Under the pieces are notes generated by a model. It saw only the letters and a list, made by a program, of their open reading frames with translations, had not been told where the DNA came from and ran no database searches. A program made the position numbers and the translations under genes. Positions 9,893 to 20,374 of a DNA stretch of 64,000 bases are shown piece by piece. The first letter of the stretch is position 1; each line of letters starts with the position of its first letter. The stretch is from Apoda limacodes (taxonomy: Eukaryota; Arthropoda; Insecta; Lepidoptera; Limacodidae): NCBI GenBank assembly GCA_946406115.1, contig OX291543.1, positions 3,102,501-3,166,500 of the forward strand, given 5' to 3'.

Positions 9893-10454
9893 GTAAATTC
9901 GGACTTGATGTTTTCCGCTAGTTAGAGGTAGCTTATTATTTTTTTTCAGTTTTAGTAACTAAAAGGAGTCGTAACGACTTTGTTCGGTCGGTTAGGGGTT
10001 CCTAAACGGGGGCTCGGTTGGGGTGTACAAAAGGGGGCGCTGAGAAAAAAAGACTTAGTTAAAATTTAGTTTACTACCCCACGAATTTAAGGTGCAAATT
10101 TTGAGGTTATGTGCCCAAAAATTTCTACAGTAACTAATGCAGTTGCTCACCCATATCAAAAACTATTTATAAAGGCAACCCAACATATCCTCCTTCTTGC
10201 CACCTAACTTGGTTTTGCGCTCAAAATTATCTTTAGTCACTAAATTAATTACTTAATTGTTTACTTGGTTCAAACACAGTTAAAAAGACAACCTACACCT
10301 TGCTTGCTTCGCTACGCTCCTGCCTTAACCTTTTAATCTAACTCGACTGTTGTTGGGGTGCCCTAACAAGATTTCTGGGTAGAAATAAAAAAAAAAACCA
10401 AACTGTCTAGTCTAAACGTTTAAAAAAGTATCTTATCTCAATTCATCCACATAT
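9893..10454. other. First part of the COA4 intron
   Basis: Non-coding. At about 9990-10045 'GGGGGCTCGGTTGGGGTGTACAAAAGGGGGCGC' resembles the start of the dispersed repeat seen at 40860 ('TTGGGGTGTACAAAAGGGGG'). Nothing else is recognised. Confidence 0.45.
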
Positions 10455-11166
10455 ATCCACACTACCCTCTCCATCTCTAAGAGCATTGGGATCCTTGGCG
10501 TTGACATCTCCAGCGATGTTCAGTTCCGAGATCATTTGCTAGACAAGGTAAAGCTGGCGTCCAAAAAACTTGGTGTACTCAACAGAGCGAAGCAGTACTT
10601 CACGTCGGGGCAAAGGTTGCTACTTTACAAGTCGCAAGTCTGGCCCCATATGGAGTACTGCTGCCATCTCTGGGCGGGTGCACCCGGATACCAGCTTGGC
10701 CCTTTTGACTCGGTTCAACGACGGGCTGTGAGAATTGTCGACGATCCCAAACTCACTTGCGGTATCGAGCCCTTAAGTCTGAGGAGAGACTTTGCCTCCC
10801 TGTGTGTGTTCTACCGCTTGTACAATGGATTGTGTTCTGAGGAATTGTTCGAAATGATGCCCACGGCTACTTTCTACCATCGCACCGCTCGCCATCGACA
10901 GGGAATTCATTCTCACACTTTGGAACCAATATGGTCGCGAACAGTGCGGTTTCAGTGGGTTGTGGAATGAGCTCCCTGCCAAGGTTTTCTCTAAGGACTA
11001 CAGTATGGGGTTCTTCAAAAAAGAAGTTATTAGATTTCTGAAGGGTCGGCAACGCGCGAGTGATGCCCCTGGTGTTGCAAGCGTCCATAGGCTACGGTGA
11101 CCGCTTACCATCAGGCGGACCGTAGGCTTGTTTGCCACCTTAGTGGTATAAAAAAAAAAAAAAAAA
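10455..11166 (+). mobile_element. LINE-A fragment (3' end), plus strand
   Basis: A 5'-truncated copy of LINE-A starting inside the thumb region and ending with 'CCACCTTAGTGGTATA' and a pure A-run. The frame from about 10480 to 10970 reads 'LASKKLGVLNRAKQYF', 'PHMEYCCHLWAGAP' and 'YHRTARHRQGIHSH' without a stop, then frameshifts. It is close in sequence to 1330-2000 (reverse complement). The truncated start and A-tail are what target-primed reverse transcription leaves. It sits in the COA4 intron. Confidence 0.85.
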
Positions 11167-11669
11167 TATAGATTGGTTTGTCTCCCAGATGAAAAATTTT
11201 ACTCGGGAAAATACCTATATAATTTCAATATGCATTTTTTAACAAAAATCAAACCTTATTTTGCCTTATTAGCAATAAACAGACTCGGTTTTTCATTATT
11301 TTTCAAAAATCCACCATTTTTCATTACTTTGGTATTTGTGCTCAAAATTGTCTTTGGTGATTAAACTTAACTGTGTGGTAAACAAAAGATGACTAAATGA
11401 CAAATAAAAAACATTTTTTTTTATTGGGTCTATCCCAACTCAGGTAACACTGAGAGCAGGATAGCAAACACATTTTTCCATAGTACAGAAAGAGACAGCA
11501 TGAAACTAACCCAGTCAAGCAATTAATGTCAAAAATTCATAACTAAAAAACTATTTATTTCCTCAAGCTGAAACTTTCCAGTTAAACTACCAATAAACAG
11601 ACCTTTCTACAAATAAAACATGAACCGCGAAATCGAAATACTAAATTTAAGCCAAAGCGACGAAGCAAC

Positions 11670-12190
11670 CGGGTTGAGGTGAAGAAAAGGGGGCGCTAAG
11701 AAAGATTTTAAAAAATTTACTAAGTTAAACTTAAAGTGATTCTGGGACTTAGAATTTTTTGTGAAATTTTGTGTGAAAATTTGTGGTGTCCCCATAAGTG
11801 TATATTTTGATGATGGAAATTGATAGAGTACATAACACCTATTTTGTATGGCTGTTATCGATAGAAGGCATCTCTACGAGCAATGTTTGTAGGAAACACT
11901 TTCCTGGGGTCCCTAGTTCTGTCGCTACGGAACCCTAAAATTATTTTTTTCGTTTAGTCTTCCATTCATAGTACCTCAGGGAAGGATCACAGTAAAAAAC
12001 AGATGATATAAACGTTGCTGCCGACAATGTGCTCTACCGATCTGCATCATCATAATGGTCAGTTATAGGGACACACCCCCTCTTGAAAAAATTTTTGAAC
12101 CCCCCTAGGAGTCCAGGGAGGGGTCCCAGAAAAAAGTGCTTCATACAAACGTTGCTGCCAACGAATGGTGCCAATGCAGGTGTTATTAGT
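11670..12190. repeat. Dispersed repeat X, copy 1
   Basis: A non-coding repeat that recurs at 40855-41350 in the same orientation. Shared blocks, in order, include 'AATTGTGGTGTCCC', 'GGCATCTCTACGAGCAATGT', 'GGGGTCCCTAGTT', 'CTACGGAAC' and 'AACGTTGCTGCC'. It lies in the COA4 intron. I do not recognise the family; no inverted ends or coding capacity are seen. Confidence 0.65.
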
Positions 12191-12304
12191 GATCATAGGT
12201 CCTAATAGTAACTACATTGGTAGGCAGTAGGGTAAGGTAAGAAACGGTGGCTCAGTCAGTTACTCTAAATTTGCCCATTGGTTTACTTCAATGAGTCTAG
12301 AACT

Positions 12305-12770
12305 ATTTTTAATATACCATCATGGTGGCAAATGAGCTTGCAGTTTGCCTGATGAGAAGCCTATGAATACTTGCAACACTGGGGACATTACTTGCCAATT
12401 TGTTAAAAATCTAATCATTTCTTTCTATAATCCTTGGAGAAAACCTTGGCATTCCACAACCTAAGTGTTTAAGGGATAAAGTTCCTCTGAAACTGCTCTT
12501 AAACGTGACCATTCAGGTTTTAATGTTCACACCTTGGGAATGGATGAATGAATTCCATGCCAATGGCGAGCTGTGCGATGGCCGAAAGTAGCCATGGGCG
12601 TCATTTTGAAAAATTTCTCAGAACACAATCCGTTATGTAACATTAGAAAACACTCAGGGAGGCAAACTCTCTTCTTTGAGGGTTTGATATAGCTTGTGAG
12701 TTTGGGATTGTTGACCTCTGAGCTTGCTGTCGATCTGAGTCAAGCGAACCAAGTGGTATCAGGTGTGAAA
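12305..12770 (-). mobile_element. LINE-A fragment, old diverged copy
   Basis: Corresponds to the 3' end of LINE-A on the minus strand: the end 'CACCATGATGGTATA' is a mutated form of 'CACCTTAGTGGTATA', and the segments around 12480-12640 align with 1500-1640. Several deletions break all frames. It is clearly older than the copies at 1310 and 10455. Confidence 0.7.
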
Positions 12771-12854
12771 ATATTGACTACAACCACATTGAAGAGGTAC
12801 ACGGTGACTAATAAGTCACTGTGTACATCATATATTTTAAACCATCTTCAAAAT

Positions 12855-13880
12855 AGGAGGTTATCAATCAACCCATATGTATGTTATATAGTCAGAATTG
12901 CACAGTTTCATTGATTTCTTTGCTGAAACAACTGCAGGAGTGAGAATCAACAAAATCTTTGAAGGTGTTTTGGACTGCCTCATCTGAATTGAATTTATTC
13001 CAATTAAGCAATTATCCAAATTCCGAAAAAAGTAGTAATTGGTTGGAGTAAGGTCCGGGGAGTATGGTGGGAGACGGAGACATTACAATCCTAGCTCCTC
13101 TAGTTTCGCCATCGTCTGTTGTGCAGAGTGTGGTCTAGCATTGTCCTGAAGCAGCAGTGGGCTAGATCGGTTGACCAATCTCGGCTGTTTAACGGCTAGC
13201 TTTTCCATCATGATTTCCAATTGTCGGCAATACAGATCTTAGAAAGCTGTAGTGGATGACACCCACGCTGGTCCACCAGACACTAACCAGTACCCTTTTT
13301 TGAGTCAACTTTCACTTGGGGCAGGATTTAGCCGGTTCTCCTAGATTTAACCACTGTGATGAGCGTTTCCGACTATCGTATAGGATCTATTTTTATCACA
13401 AGTAATGATACGATTCAAAATCCCCTCGTTATTGTGACGGTTGAGTAACGTGACGCAGCCGTCGACGCGTGTTTGTTAGTTTGCTTCACTTAGTTCATGT
13501 GGTACCCATGTTTCAAGTTTTTTCACTTTTCCAATTTGTTTCAAATTAGTCAAAATGGTTTTATCGCTCACACCGAAGCCTTCAGCTAACTGACGTGGTT
13601 TGAGATGGATCCGATTCCGCGATCACTTACAATTCCTCATTGACAACTAAAGTCTCCGGCCGTCCACGAGGTTTGTTCTGGAGGTCAAAATTCTCCAGAA
13701 ACCAGAACGAAAGCGTTGGAACTAAAAACGTACTATGTTTTCTTTTACAGTGGCTTCTCCGTACACATAATTAATCCTTCAAGCTGTTTCTACAGCGCTA
13801 GTGCCACGATAGAATTCGTATTCGAAAATAATGCGATATTTTATGTTTTCCATATTGAGCACAGAACGATGTCAAACGCA
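12855..13880 (-). mobile_element. Mariner fossil joined to another repeat
   Basis: From about 12903 to 13878 the sequence matches the mariner at 54410-55400, including the transposase region on the minus strand, but with different indels and stops. The terminal inverted repeats of that mariner are absent. The left neighbour (12857-12902, 'AGGAGGTTATCAATCAACCC') belongs to the repeat seen at 19456, and the right neighbour is repeat Y. The fossil was probably cut by recombination or by other insertions. Confidence 0.7.
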
Positions 13881-13985
13881 TAGATTATGTATGATGTAGT
13901 GTGACGGCAAGTACCTGAAAATTCAGGTACTCGGATTGGCTCGTTTCGTAGGCCTGAACACGGAATCTAGACGTATGAGTCATTT
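13877..13985. repeat. Repeat Y, copy 1
   Basis: About 108 bp closely matching 18554-18660 in the same orientation. It contains the small palindrome TACCTGAAAATTCAGGTA and ends 'CTAGACGTATGAGTCA'. No known family is recognised. Confidence 0.65.
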
Positions 13986-14089
13986 TGGGTTGGACCTTGT
14001 ATAGTGCTACAAGATTATTAAGTCTTGTGGCCGAAAGCGGTTCCAATGCCACCATCTTATAACACATTGCTTACAAACATGTAATAGGG

Positions 14090-14425
14090 GCCTTTCGTTA
14101 ATAAGCATTATACACTATGCTCTCTTATCTGTTCTGTTGACCAAAAATGAATGCGTTATGACGTCACTTCTAGTCCGCATTCAACGTATTGGCTGCACAT
14201 TAGCAGGAGGTAGAGTAGTGAATGCACTGTCAAATAGTGAACGGCCATATTGTTTGTTTACATTTGGTAAGAGAGATTACCATGCCTATGCGGTGTCGTA
14301 GTTCTTAATGCTGTCAACAAAACTCGGCTAATCTTATACAGAAGGCAGCACAGCAAGCTACCCACCCCTACAACTACAACGTTTAGCTAACAAATCGTAG
14401 GAAAGAGACGTACCATTGCTCGGCT
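14090..14425. repeat. Repeat Z, copy 1 (MITE-like)
   Basis: Shares 'TTCTGTTGACCAAAAAT', 'TGTCAAATAGTGAA', 'GGCCATATTGTTTGTTTACA' and 'AAATCGTAGGAAAGAGAC' with 20375-20825 (same orientation), and a reverse-complement copy lies at 17180-17460. No open reading frame of note. It ends about 130 bp before COA4 exon 2. Confidence 0.65.
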
Positions 14426-14558
14426 CGGTTGCATAATAAAATATGTCTATCCCTCTTTTACGTGTTTTTCGCTGCACAGATAAACCCTCGCCTCAGTCAA
14501 ATATGCATAAGCATGTTTCTGTAATTAACTTTAATAGTTAAAAATGTTTTGTTACCAG

Positions 14559-14669
14559 GAATGCATAGCTACTACAAAGGATTGGAGAAAATGTCAAACT
14601 GAAGTTAATGACTTTAGAAATTGTATCAGCAAACACAAACAAGAAGAAATCTCCACAATAAAAAGTTGA
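14559..14669 (+). CDS. COA4: COA4-like (CHCHD8) protein, exon 2
   Basis: The acceptor (TTACCAG) at 14558 opens 36 codons and a TGA at 14667-14669. The peptide begins ECIATTKDWRKCQTEVNDFR and continues to a fourth cysteine. In the joined product cysteines fall at 26, 36, 46 and 56, each pair separated by exactly nine residues, as in human COA4. 'DWRKC' is the most conserved COA4 block. The C-terminus is short and lysine/glutamate-rich. The intron between the exons is 4,666 bp and holds a LINE-A fragment, a mariner fossil and several repeats. The match in motif, phase and strand makes this a functional gene rather than a retrocopy. Confidence 0.88.
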   Translation, partial: ECIATTKDWRKCQTEVNDFRNCISKHKQEEISTIKS

Positions 14670-15080
14670 TAAAATCGAATCGAGGGGTTTTATTGTAATC
14701 AAGTTACTTACTTGCTTCAATGTATTATAAATAATAATGGGCAGTTATTTTGCAGGCAACTCGAAACTGTAACTGTAACAGGGTGTCCACTTTCTGGAAA
14801 GTCACGGAAGCTTCAAGTGGGTAGGGAAACTCAGGAAAGCTCAATATGCAGCGTAGGTGAAACAAAAATGCTACTATTCCAGTGATTGATAATGAAGGAT
14901 ATTTTTATACCCTAGCTGACCCTAATGCAGTCTAGAAGAATTTTACTTTCAGGCTATGGAATTACGTTTCGATAGTTAATAATCATGTGTTATAAACATC
15001 GTTTCCGTTTCGTTTATTACATTGAACTAGTGTAAAGTGATTACAAATGTCAAAATGAGTGCAAAAAAATTGTCATTTTA

Positions 15081-15156
15081 GGAGGTCCGGCGGGCCTTAG
15101 TCGAGTGAGCCAGACGGTTTACCAGCAATGGTGCTTAAACAGTGTGTTCCTGAGTT
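15081..15156 (+). mobile_element. LINE-A scrap (reverse transcriptase N-terminal part)
   Basis: 'GTCGAGTGAGCCAGACGG', 'ACCAGCAATGGTGCTTAAAC' and 'GTGTTCCTGAGTT' match the minus strand of 2860-2945 (the 'SSGPDGIPAVVLKQCAPEL' coding region). An internal deletion removes about 30 bp after 'GAGGTCCGGCGG'. It abuts the 5S-derived SINE directly. Confidence 0.7.
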
Positions 15157-15169
15157 GAAACACAGTTGT

Positions 15170-15328
15170 TTGTTGGAAACGATATTCAAAGTTAAGCAAC
15201 GTCGGGCTTGGTCAGTACTTGGATCGGTGACCGCTTAGCGGCACACTTTTTATTTGTTTGTAAATTACGTAAATGGTGTTAGGTACGAAACCATCGGTGC
15301 GCGAGTCCACCTCGCACATGGCCCATTG
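15170..15328 (+). mobile_element. 5S-rRNA-derived SINE, copy 1
   Basis: The head contains 'GTTAAGCAACGTCGGGCTTG' then 'GTCAGTACTTGGAT' and 'GGTGACCGCTT', which is the internal promoter half of animal 5S rRNA (consensus GTTAAGCAACGTCG..C..GGTCAGTACTTGGATGGGTGACCGC). It is followed by 'GTTTGTAAATTACGTAAATG' and a tail 'CGGTGCGCGAGTCCACCTCG'. The second copy at 19927-20083 has the same head-body-tail order. The tail is shared with the larger repeats ending at 27480 and 39335. A 5S-derived head with a shared tail is the build of a SINE3-type element. Confidence 0.75.
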
Positions 15329-15599
15329 TTTTTGTTTACGATATTGTTGAAATCACTAAAGACGACGCCGCGAGCCCAAATATCAAATCTAAAACATCAA
15401 TAGAAACAATCAAACCAAGAACTTCTATTTTAGGGTCAGTTTAAAAGTGTGATAGTTTAAATTTAATAAATTATACTTAATGATTTCATAATAAATATTA
15501 TCATTTTTCGAATCGAAAAGTCAGGGATATCTTTTTAGGGATTTAAGGTGGACACCTTGATTATTTTCCGACCAATGAATTAAATATTTATATAAAACT

Positions 15600-16163
15600 A
15601 AAATATATCGTAATATACGTTGCCATAATTTATATTGTAGATATTAATATATGTTTTATTATTAATATTATTCTAATTATTATTATAAGTTGGCTTTCCG
15701 ACAGTGACTTAATTTAGCTATTAAAAAATAATATTAGATGTCAGATGTGAAGTATAAGATGCAAACAATAGTATTATCATGTATTAATTTTTTTTGTAAT
15801 TAAGAGACTTTGCATTAGTCGCCAACCTATTAGTTTCAGAACCCATCAACAATTTTAGGGTTCCCTGCCGCAAAAGAAATAACGGAACCACTCAATAGGA
15901 TCACTGTTGTCCGTCTTTCTGTCTGCCTGTCAAGACCATTTTCACAAAACGCGTGTGATACGGTAGACTTGGCTTGGATGATTCAAGGGGTTCTGGAATC
16001 TTACATCTCCCAAGGTTTTGAAGACAAACGCAGCTTCCTGCCAGGGGTTGATATGTTTTATTTTCTAAATAGTCGAGTGTAGTTACAGGATAATAAGGAC
16101 AGCTGTCAAAAATTACACTGAGGGTGTTGCTCTATTCAAAAATCAAGTTAAGACAGACGTAGG
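15600..16163. other. AT-rich region with a dispersed 'TTTTAGGGTTCC' repeat
   Basis: From about 15854 'TTTTAGGGTTCCCTGCCGC', 'CCGTCTTTCTGTCTGCCTGTC' and onward belong to a very common lepidopteran dispersed repeat type. The rest is AT-rich with no exon. Confidence 0.45.
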
Positions 16164-16249
16164 GTCAGCTCAAACCGAGACGCGACGCCACGTGAAGTAG
16201 CTTTAAGATGCGTCGCGCGACGTCACGTTGCGTCTCGGTGTGAATTGAC
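16164..16249. repeat. CpG-rich foldback, 86 bp
   Basis: Near-palindrome with arms GTCAGCTCAAACCGAGACGC (left) and, as reverse complement, GTCAATTCACACCGAGACGC (right), around a CG-rich core with 'GCGTCGCGCGACGTCACG'. It stands out from AT-rich surroundings. Probably a miniature foldback element. Confidence 0.6.
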
Positions 16250-17175
16250 AACTTTAGGAATCTAAAAGTAATAATTTTTGAGTAGATTTTAAAATACAAT
16301 AATGGTAATGAAAGCCTAAATATTTTTTTAGATGTTTTATTTTAAAAAAAATGTTTTCACACAAGTGTTATGTATGAGAAGAGTCAACGTGGGAGAATGT
16401 TTTTAACGTGATTTTCAATTCTATTTAGGTTCAGTTAGTGCCCGCTCCCCCTTTTGGATGACGTCAGGGGGGCTCGCCCCTCACTTTGAAAATCAATGAT
16501 CTAGCTAGTGCATTACCGAGCTAAATCAATATCATTTATTATGTTTAATGTAAAAAAAAACTTGTTAATAAAAACATGAAACTACTTCAAAAACATGCAT
16601 TAAAAAGTTAAAAATAATTATTTTAAAAAATCTGATCTAAATTACAGTTTGAAGTTGGTGACTATTTCTCTTACAGTTGACATAGGTACTTTACTTGCAC
16701 GACATCAAACCGAAACTGTAAGTAATATGAACCTTCAGTCATGATATTACTAAGAAAAAAAAATGTTATTACCAAAGATGACTTATATGTCTAGATACCG
16801 TTGTCCGAAACAACATCAATCAAACGGAGTGTTGCGAGCTATTTTCCTATAAATGTGTGTGTAAAGCAGCTAATACGACTATCACTTCATCTCTGTGCGT
16901 AATTTTGGTGTTACCAACCTTAAAGTTACTGCCCCGAATTGGGGAGTTCTTACTTTCATTCGGTATTACAATTCATTTTCACTGTCGATGACCCCCTGTG
17001 GTGACACATTATTTTGAGATAGAACGTAAGCCTTTGATACGAAGGTAGAAATCTGTTGACCTTGGCCATGTAATGCATGTTAAAAATACTGAAAAAATAA
17101 CTAGATACTGTAGTGCTAAAATATTGATGGGTGTACAAAATAAAATCCGTCCTTCTCTGCCATGGCATCCGTGCG
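16250..17175. other. AT-rich intergenic DNA, nothing recognised
   Basis: No exon, RNA gene or clear repeat. Short open frames on both strands at 16956-17297 overlap each other and repeat Z and show no domain. Confidence 0.45.
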
Positions 17176-17179
17176 CGCC

Positions 17180-17460
17180 GTGTTCGTTATTCATACGCCC
17201 CCCATGTGACAACAGCCGTGTTTTGTTGACAAGTTTTTTTATTAACATAGGAAGCTACCGCATCACATTGTTCGCCAAATGTCAAGAAACAAAATAGCTG
17301 TTCACTATTTTTAAAGAACATCCACTGTTCTACCTCCTGAGCATGTGCAGCCAATGCTTTAAATGTGAACTCTAAGTGCTGCCAAATTTAACATAGAGCG
17401 CATTCATTTTTAGTCAACAGATAGATGTAATGCGCGCGTAGAGAGCATAGAGCACATTCA
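17180..17460. repeat. Repeat Z, inverted copy
   Basis: Reverse complement of 14090-14340: matching blocks include 'CTGTTCACTATTT', 'TACCTCCTGAGCATGTGCAG' and 'GCATTCATTTTTAGTCAACAG'. It shows the family inserts in both orientations. Confidence 0.55.
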
Positions 17461-17469
17461 ATGCGTAAA

Positions 17470-18550
17470 TATTGAAATTACTAAATTTCCTTTGCGAAAG
17501 CGATATTGCTGATATTGATAGAGCAGCCCGCAGGAATCGGATAACAGTGCTATTGTTTAAATGTCTACAATTTTCTCAATTAACATTTATTATTAATCTC
17601 ATACTCGTCAGTTTTGTAAGTAACAGTGTCATTTAATTACCACCGGTACTACGGCGCCTATTCTAAAAAGTCCACTTAAATTTATATTTTTATTATTAGT
17701 TAGGAAACCCGCTAAAGTAACACATATTCTGAGAAAATTTCAGGCTTTTGCCTACTTCGAGCTCTTTAAAAGTAACATTTTATTAGTTATCCAAAAGAAA
17801 ATCAAACAAAAATCATTACAAGTATATTTGTTTTTCTTAAGACCTAATAAGTCCATCATTGTAAATGAATAACTTATATTACTGATTGACGTATATCGAT
17901 TCTCTCGCCCTATAATTTTACACACCAAATTGCGCGTGTGCGTACACCGACTATCTTATTAAGTACCTAGTATTAGGTAACTAAAGTTAAAATTTTATAT
18001 AAAGAGTCCAAAGCGTGACGTTAACGTCACAGTTCGTTGTAAAGAAAATATATTATTTCAAATTATTTATATGTTTTAAGATACGATAATTAATAAATTT
18101 CGTAGTTCATAAAATACATGATAAGTACTACTTTTTCTATTGATATTTATATCTAACTTATGTGTTTTTTATTTTAACATTGCGAAAGTCCAGGGTTAAG
18201 GTTTATGTCCTATAGATACAATGTGTCACAGGGGTCATCAATACACAAATACTTCATCAACTTGAAATAGTGTAATGTATGTAAGTGACGTTAGGTGAAA
18301 AATAAGAATTGTCGTTTCAGTATTCGCCTTACTAAATTTGCAACACAGACAGAAAAACATTTGTTGCTTGTTTTGCGAATAATTATTTTGAAAACTTAGT
18401 TTGTACCTCAAATATAGCAAGCAGATTAGTGTAATTACTTGTAAACAGTGATTTTTTTATCATCATTCTTTTTTTGTGTCATTAGTTTAGCACGATTTTA
18501 TTGCGCAAATCGACATTATTATTACTTTACGCGGGAGCATATTTCGCGTC
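17470..18550. other. AT-rich intergenic DNA, nothing recognised
   Basis: No gene or clear repeat was recognised here. Confidence 0.45.
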
Positions 18551-18553
18551 GAC

Positions 18554-18660
18554 GCACAGATTACGTATGATGTAGCGTGACGGCAAGTACCTGAAAATTC
18601 AGGTACTCAGATCGGCTCGTTTTGTGCCCGAACACGGTATCTAGACGTATAAGTCACCTT
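18554..18660. repeat. Repeat Y, copy 2
   Basis: Matches 13877-13985 closely, including the palindrome TACCTGAAAATTCAGGTA and the end 'CTAGACGTATAAGTCA'. Confidence 0.65.
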
Positions 18661-19926
18661 TGGTTAGTACACTACCGCTCTAGGTCCTTTGGTTGTTATT
18701 GTTAAAGCGCACTACCAAAGCCTTAAGTAATTTTCCACAATTAGGCCGTTTTTTGATTTTTAACTATTACTAAAGTAAAGAAACCACTCTCACATCTATA
18801 AGTGGTACCTAGCAAATGGTAATAACATTCTAAAAGTTCTGTTACCCATGGTTTCTACTCTCGGTTAATGTACCGAGCCTATATTTTTTACTATAAAAGT
18901 TCTATTCTTCTTTTGCTTTGGCTTTAAAAATATAATGATCCGTAAAAAGGAGTTTTTTTTATTAACCACTAAAGAGTTGGATTGACGATTATCTAAGTCG
19001 AAACAATATTGGTTCAGAGACAACAGGGAAATTTATTGAACCCTTATCTTGCCAAGAAATTAGCCATCCGTCCATGTAACTAGATAGTCAGATAGAATAC
19101 AGCGATCGCCGCGCTTTTTGAGCTTATGTACTGACACATCACAAGAGAACTATTATCATTTTTCAGTTAATAGTTATAAAAGTTAATATCTATAACCTAC
19201 CAGCCTTATTACCCCTGCAGAATTGCTGTTTTACCCCCGTGAGGTTCGGAACCGATGCTCTATTGGCTTATTTTCTCTTTCACTAAAAAAATACCCAAGT
19301 CTGTTTCTATAAAATCGGTCGGTTTCCATCATTGTATCGTGACCTGATGATCATGGGACCTGGGAAGTAAACCCTTTAAAACAAAAAACAATTTTCCAAA
19401 ACGGTCAAGGCGTCTTCAAGTAATCGAGAAACATAGATAAAAAAAGATTTCGAAGGAGGTTATCAATTCGACCCGTATGTATGTAATATTGTCAGAATTG
19501 CAATGTATATGTTAGTTAGTATGCCAAATTTCATAAGTGTATGTTCGTTTGTCCGCGCATATCTCAAAAAGTATAAGTCGAATTGCAAAAATTCTTTTTG
19601 GTTTGACTAAGTATAACTATAGTAAAAGTTTCATCAAAATCGGTTCAGTATAAAGAACATTCAATTCATACAGTAGTTTAAAAATATAACGCTAGCGTTT
19701 ATTTATTCACTCTTACCTACCCTTTTAACCCTTGTTTGGGATGGCCTTGTTCATTTTTTAGTTACTATGACCCCTTTATGTACAGCAGCAATACTCCGTA
19801 AATATTACTTTAGCCTCAGTGTCTTCTGTCTGTTTTTTTTACTATGCAGCAAGTGTCTGCATCTTCGCTGGAATTTTAAAAAAATTTGAGCTGAAATCAC
19901 TTGTTAATAGGTACCTACATTTTTTT
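18661..19926. other. Intergenic DNA with a dispersed repeat
   Basis: At about 19456-19700 lies a repeat starting 'AGGAGGTTATCAATTCGACC' and including 'TTTCATCAAAATCGGTTCAG', a common type in insects; part of it also flanks the mariner fossil at 12857. No exon was seen. Confidence 0.45.
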
Positions 19927-20083
19927 GTTGGCTACGATATTCTAAATTAAGCGACGTCAGGCTTGATCAGTAATTGGATGGGTGACCGCTTAGTGACACT
20001 GTTTGCGTTTGTAAATTGCGTAAATGGTGGTAGGTACGGAACCCTCGGTGCGCGAGTCCGACTCGCACTTGGCCGGTATTTTT
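19927..20083 (+). mobile_element. 5S-rRNA-derived SINE, copy 2
   Basis: Same order as the copy at 15170: head 'ATTAAGCGACGTCAGGCTTG' and 'GGATGGGTGACCGCTTAG', body 'GTTTGTAAATTGCGTAAATG', tail 'GGTACGGAACCCTCGGTGCG' and 'GAGTCCGACTCGCACTTGGC'. It has mutations not shared with copy 1, so the two are independent insertions of one family. Confidence 0.75.
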
Positions 20084-20374
20084 AAAGATGCCGAACCGAC
20101 AAATAATTGCAGCATTTATTGTTAGATGATTTAATACATATTATACATTACAGTACGCAGATTTATTACCTACAATTATTTAATCCACCATGAATAGAGT
20201 GTCAGCAAATATAAGCAAAGCTATTACCGTACGTATACAAAATAAGCGAGTACCTAAAGGTATACGTTATTTGCGGGAATCCCCATAAATGCGTTTCGTT
20301 TTCAAACATAATCAGTGTGTGGGTTGCCATATATGTAAAAAAGTTAAGAGGCGTTATGTTGACAAGCATTACAT

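Larger units (their letters stand above)
14779..15559. mobile_element. Terminal-inverted-repeat element with nested scraps
   Basis: Left end CAGGGTGTCCACTTTCTGGA; right end, as reverse complement, CAAGGTGTCCACCTTAAATC. Both are followed inward by 'AGTCAGGG'-type sequence. The same end type occurs at 58261-59229. Inside lie a LINE-A scrap (15081-15156) and a 5S-derived SINE (15170-15328). CAGGG ends suggest a hAT-like non-autonomous element, but I could not find an 8-bp target duplication, so the class is uncertain. Confidence 0.55.

Noticed and set aside
15170..15250. A genuine 5S rRNA gene
   Set aside because: Only the 3' half of 5S is present and it runs into a repeat tail; a second copy has the same chimeric form, so it is a SINE.
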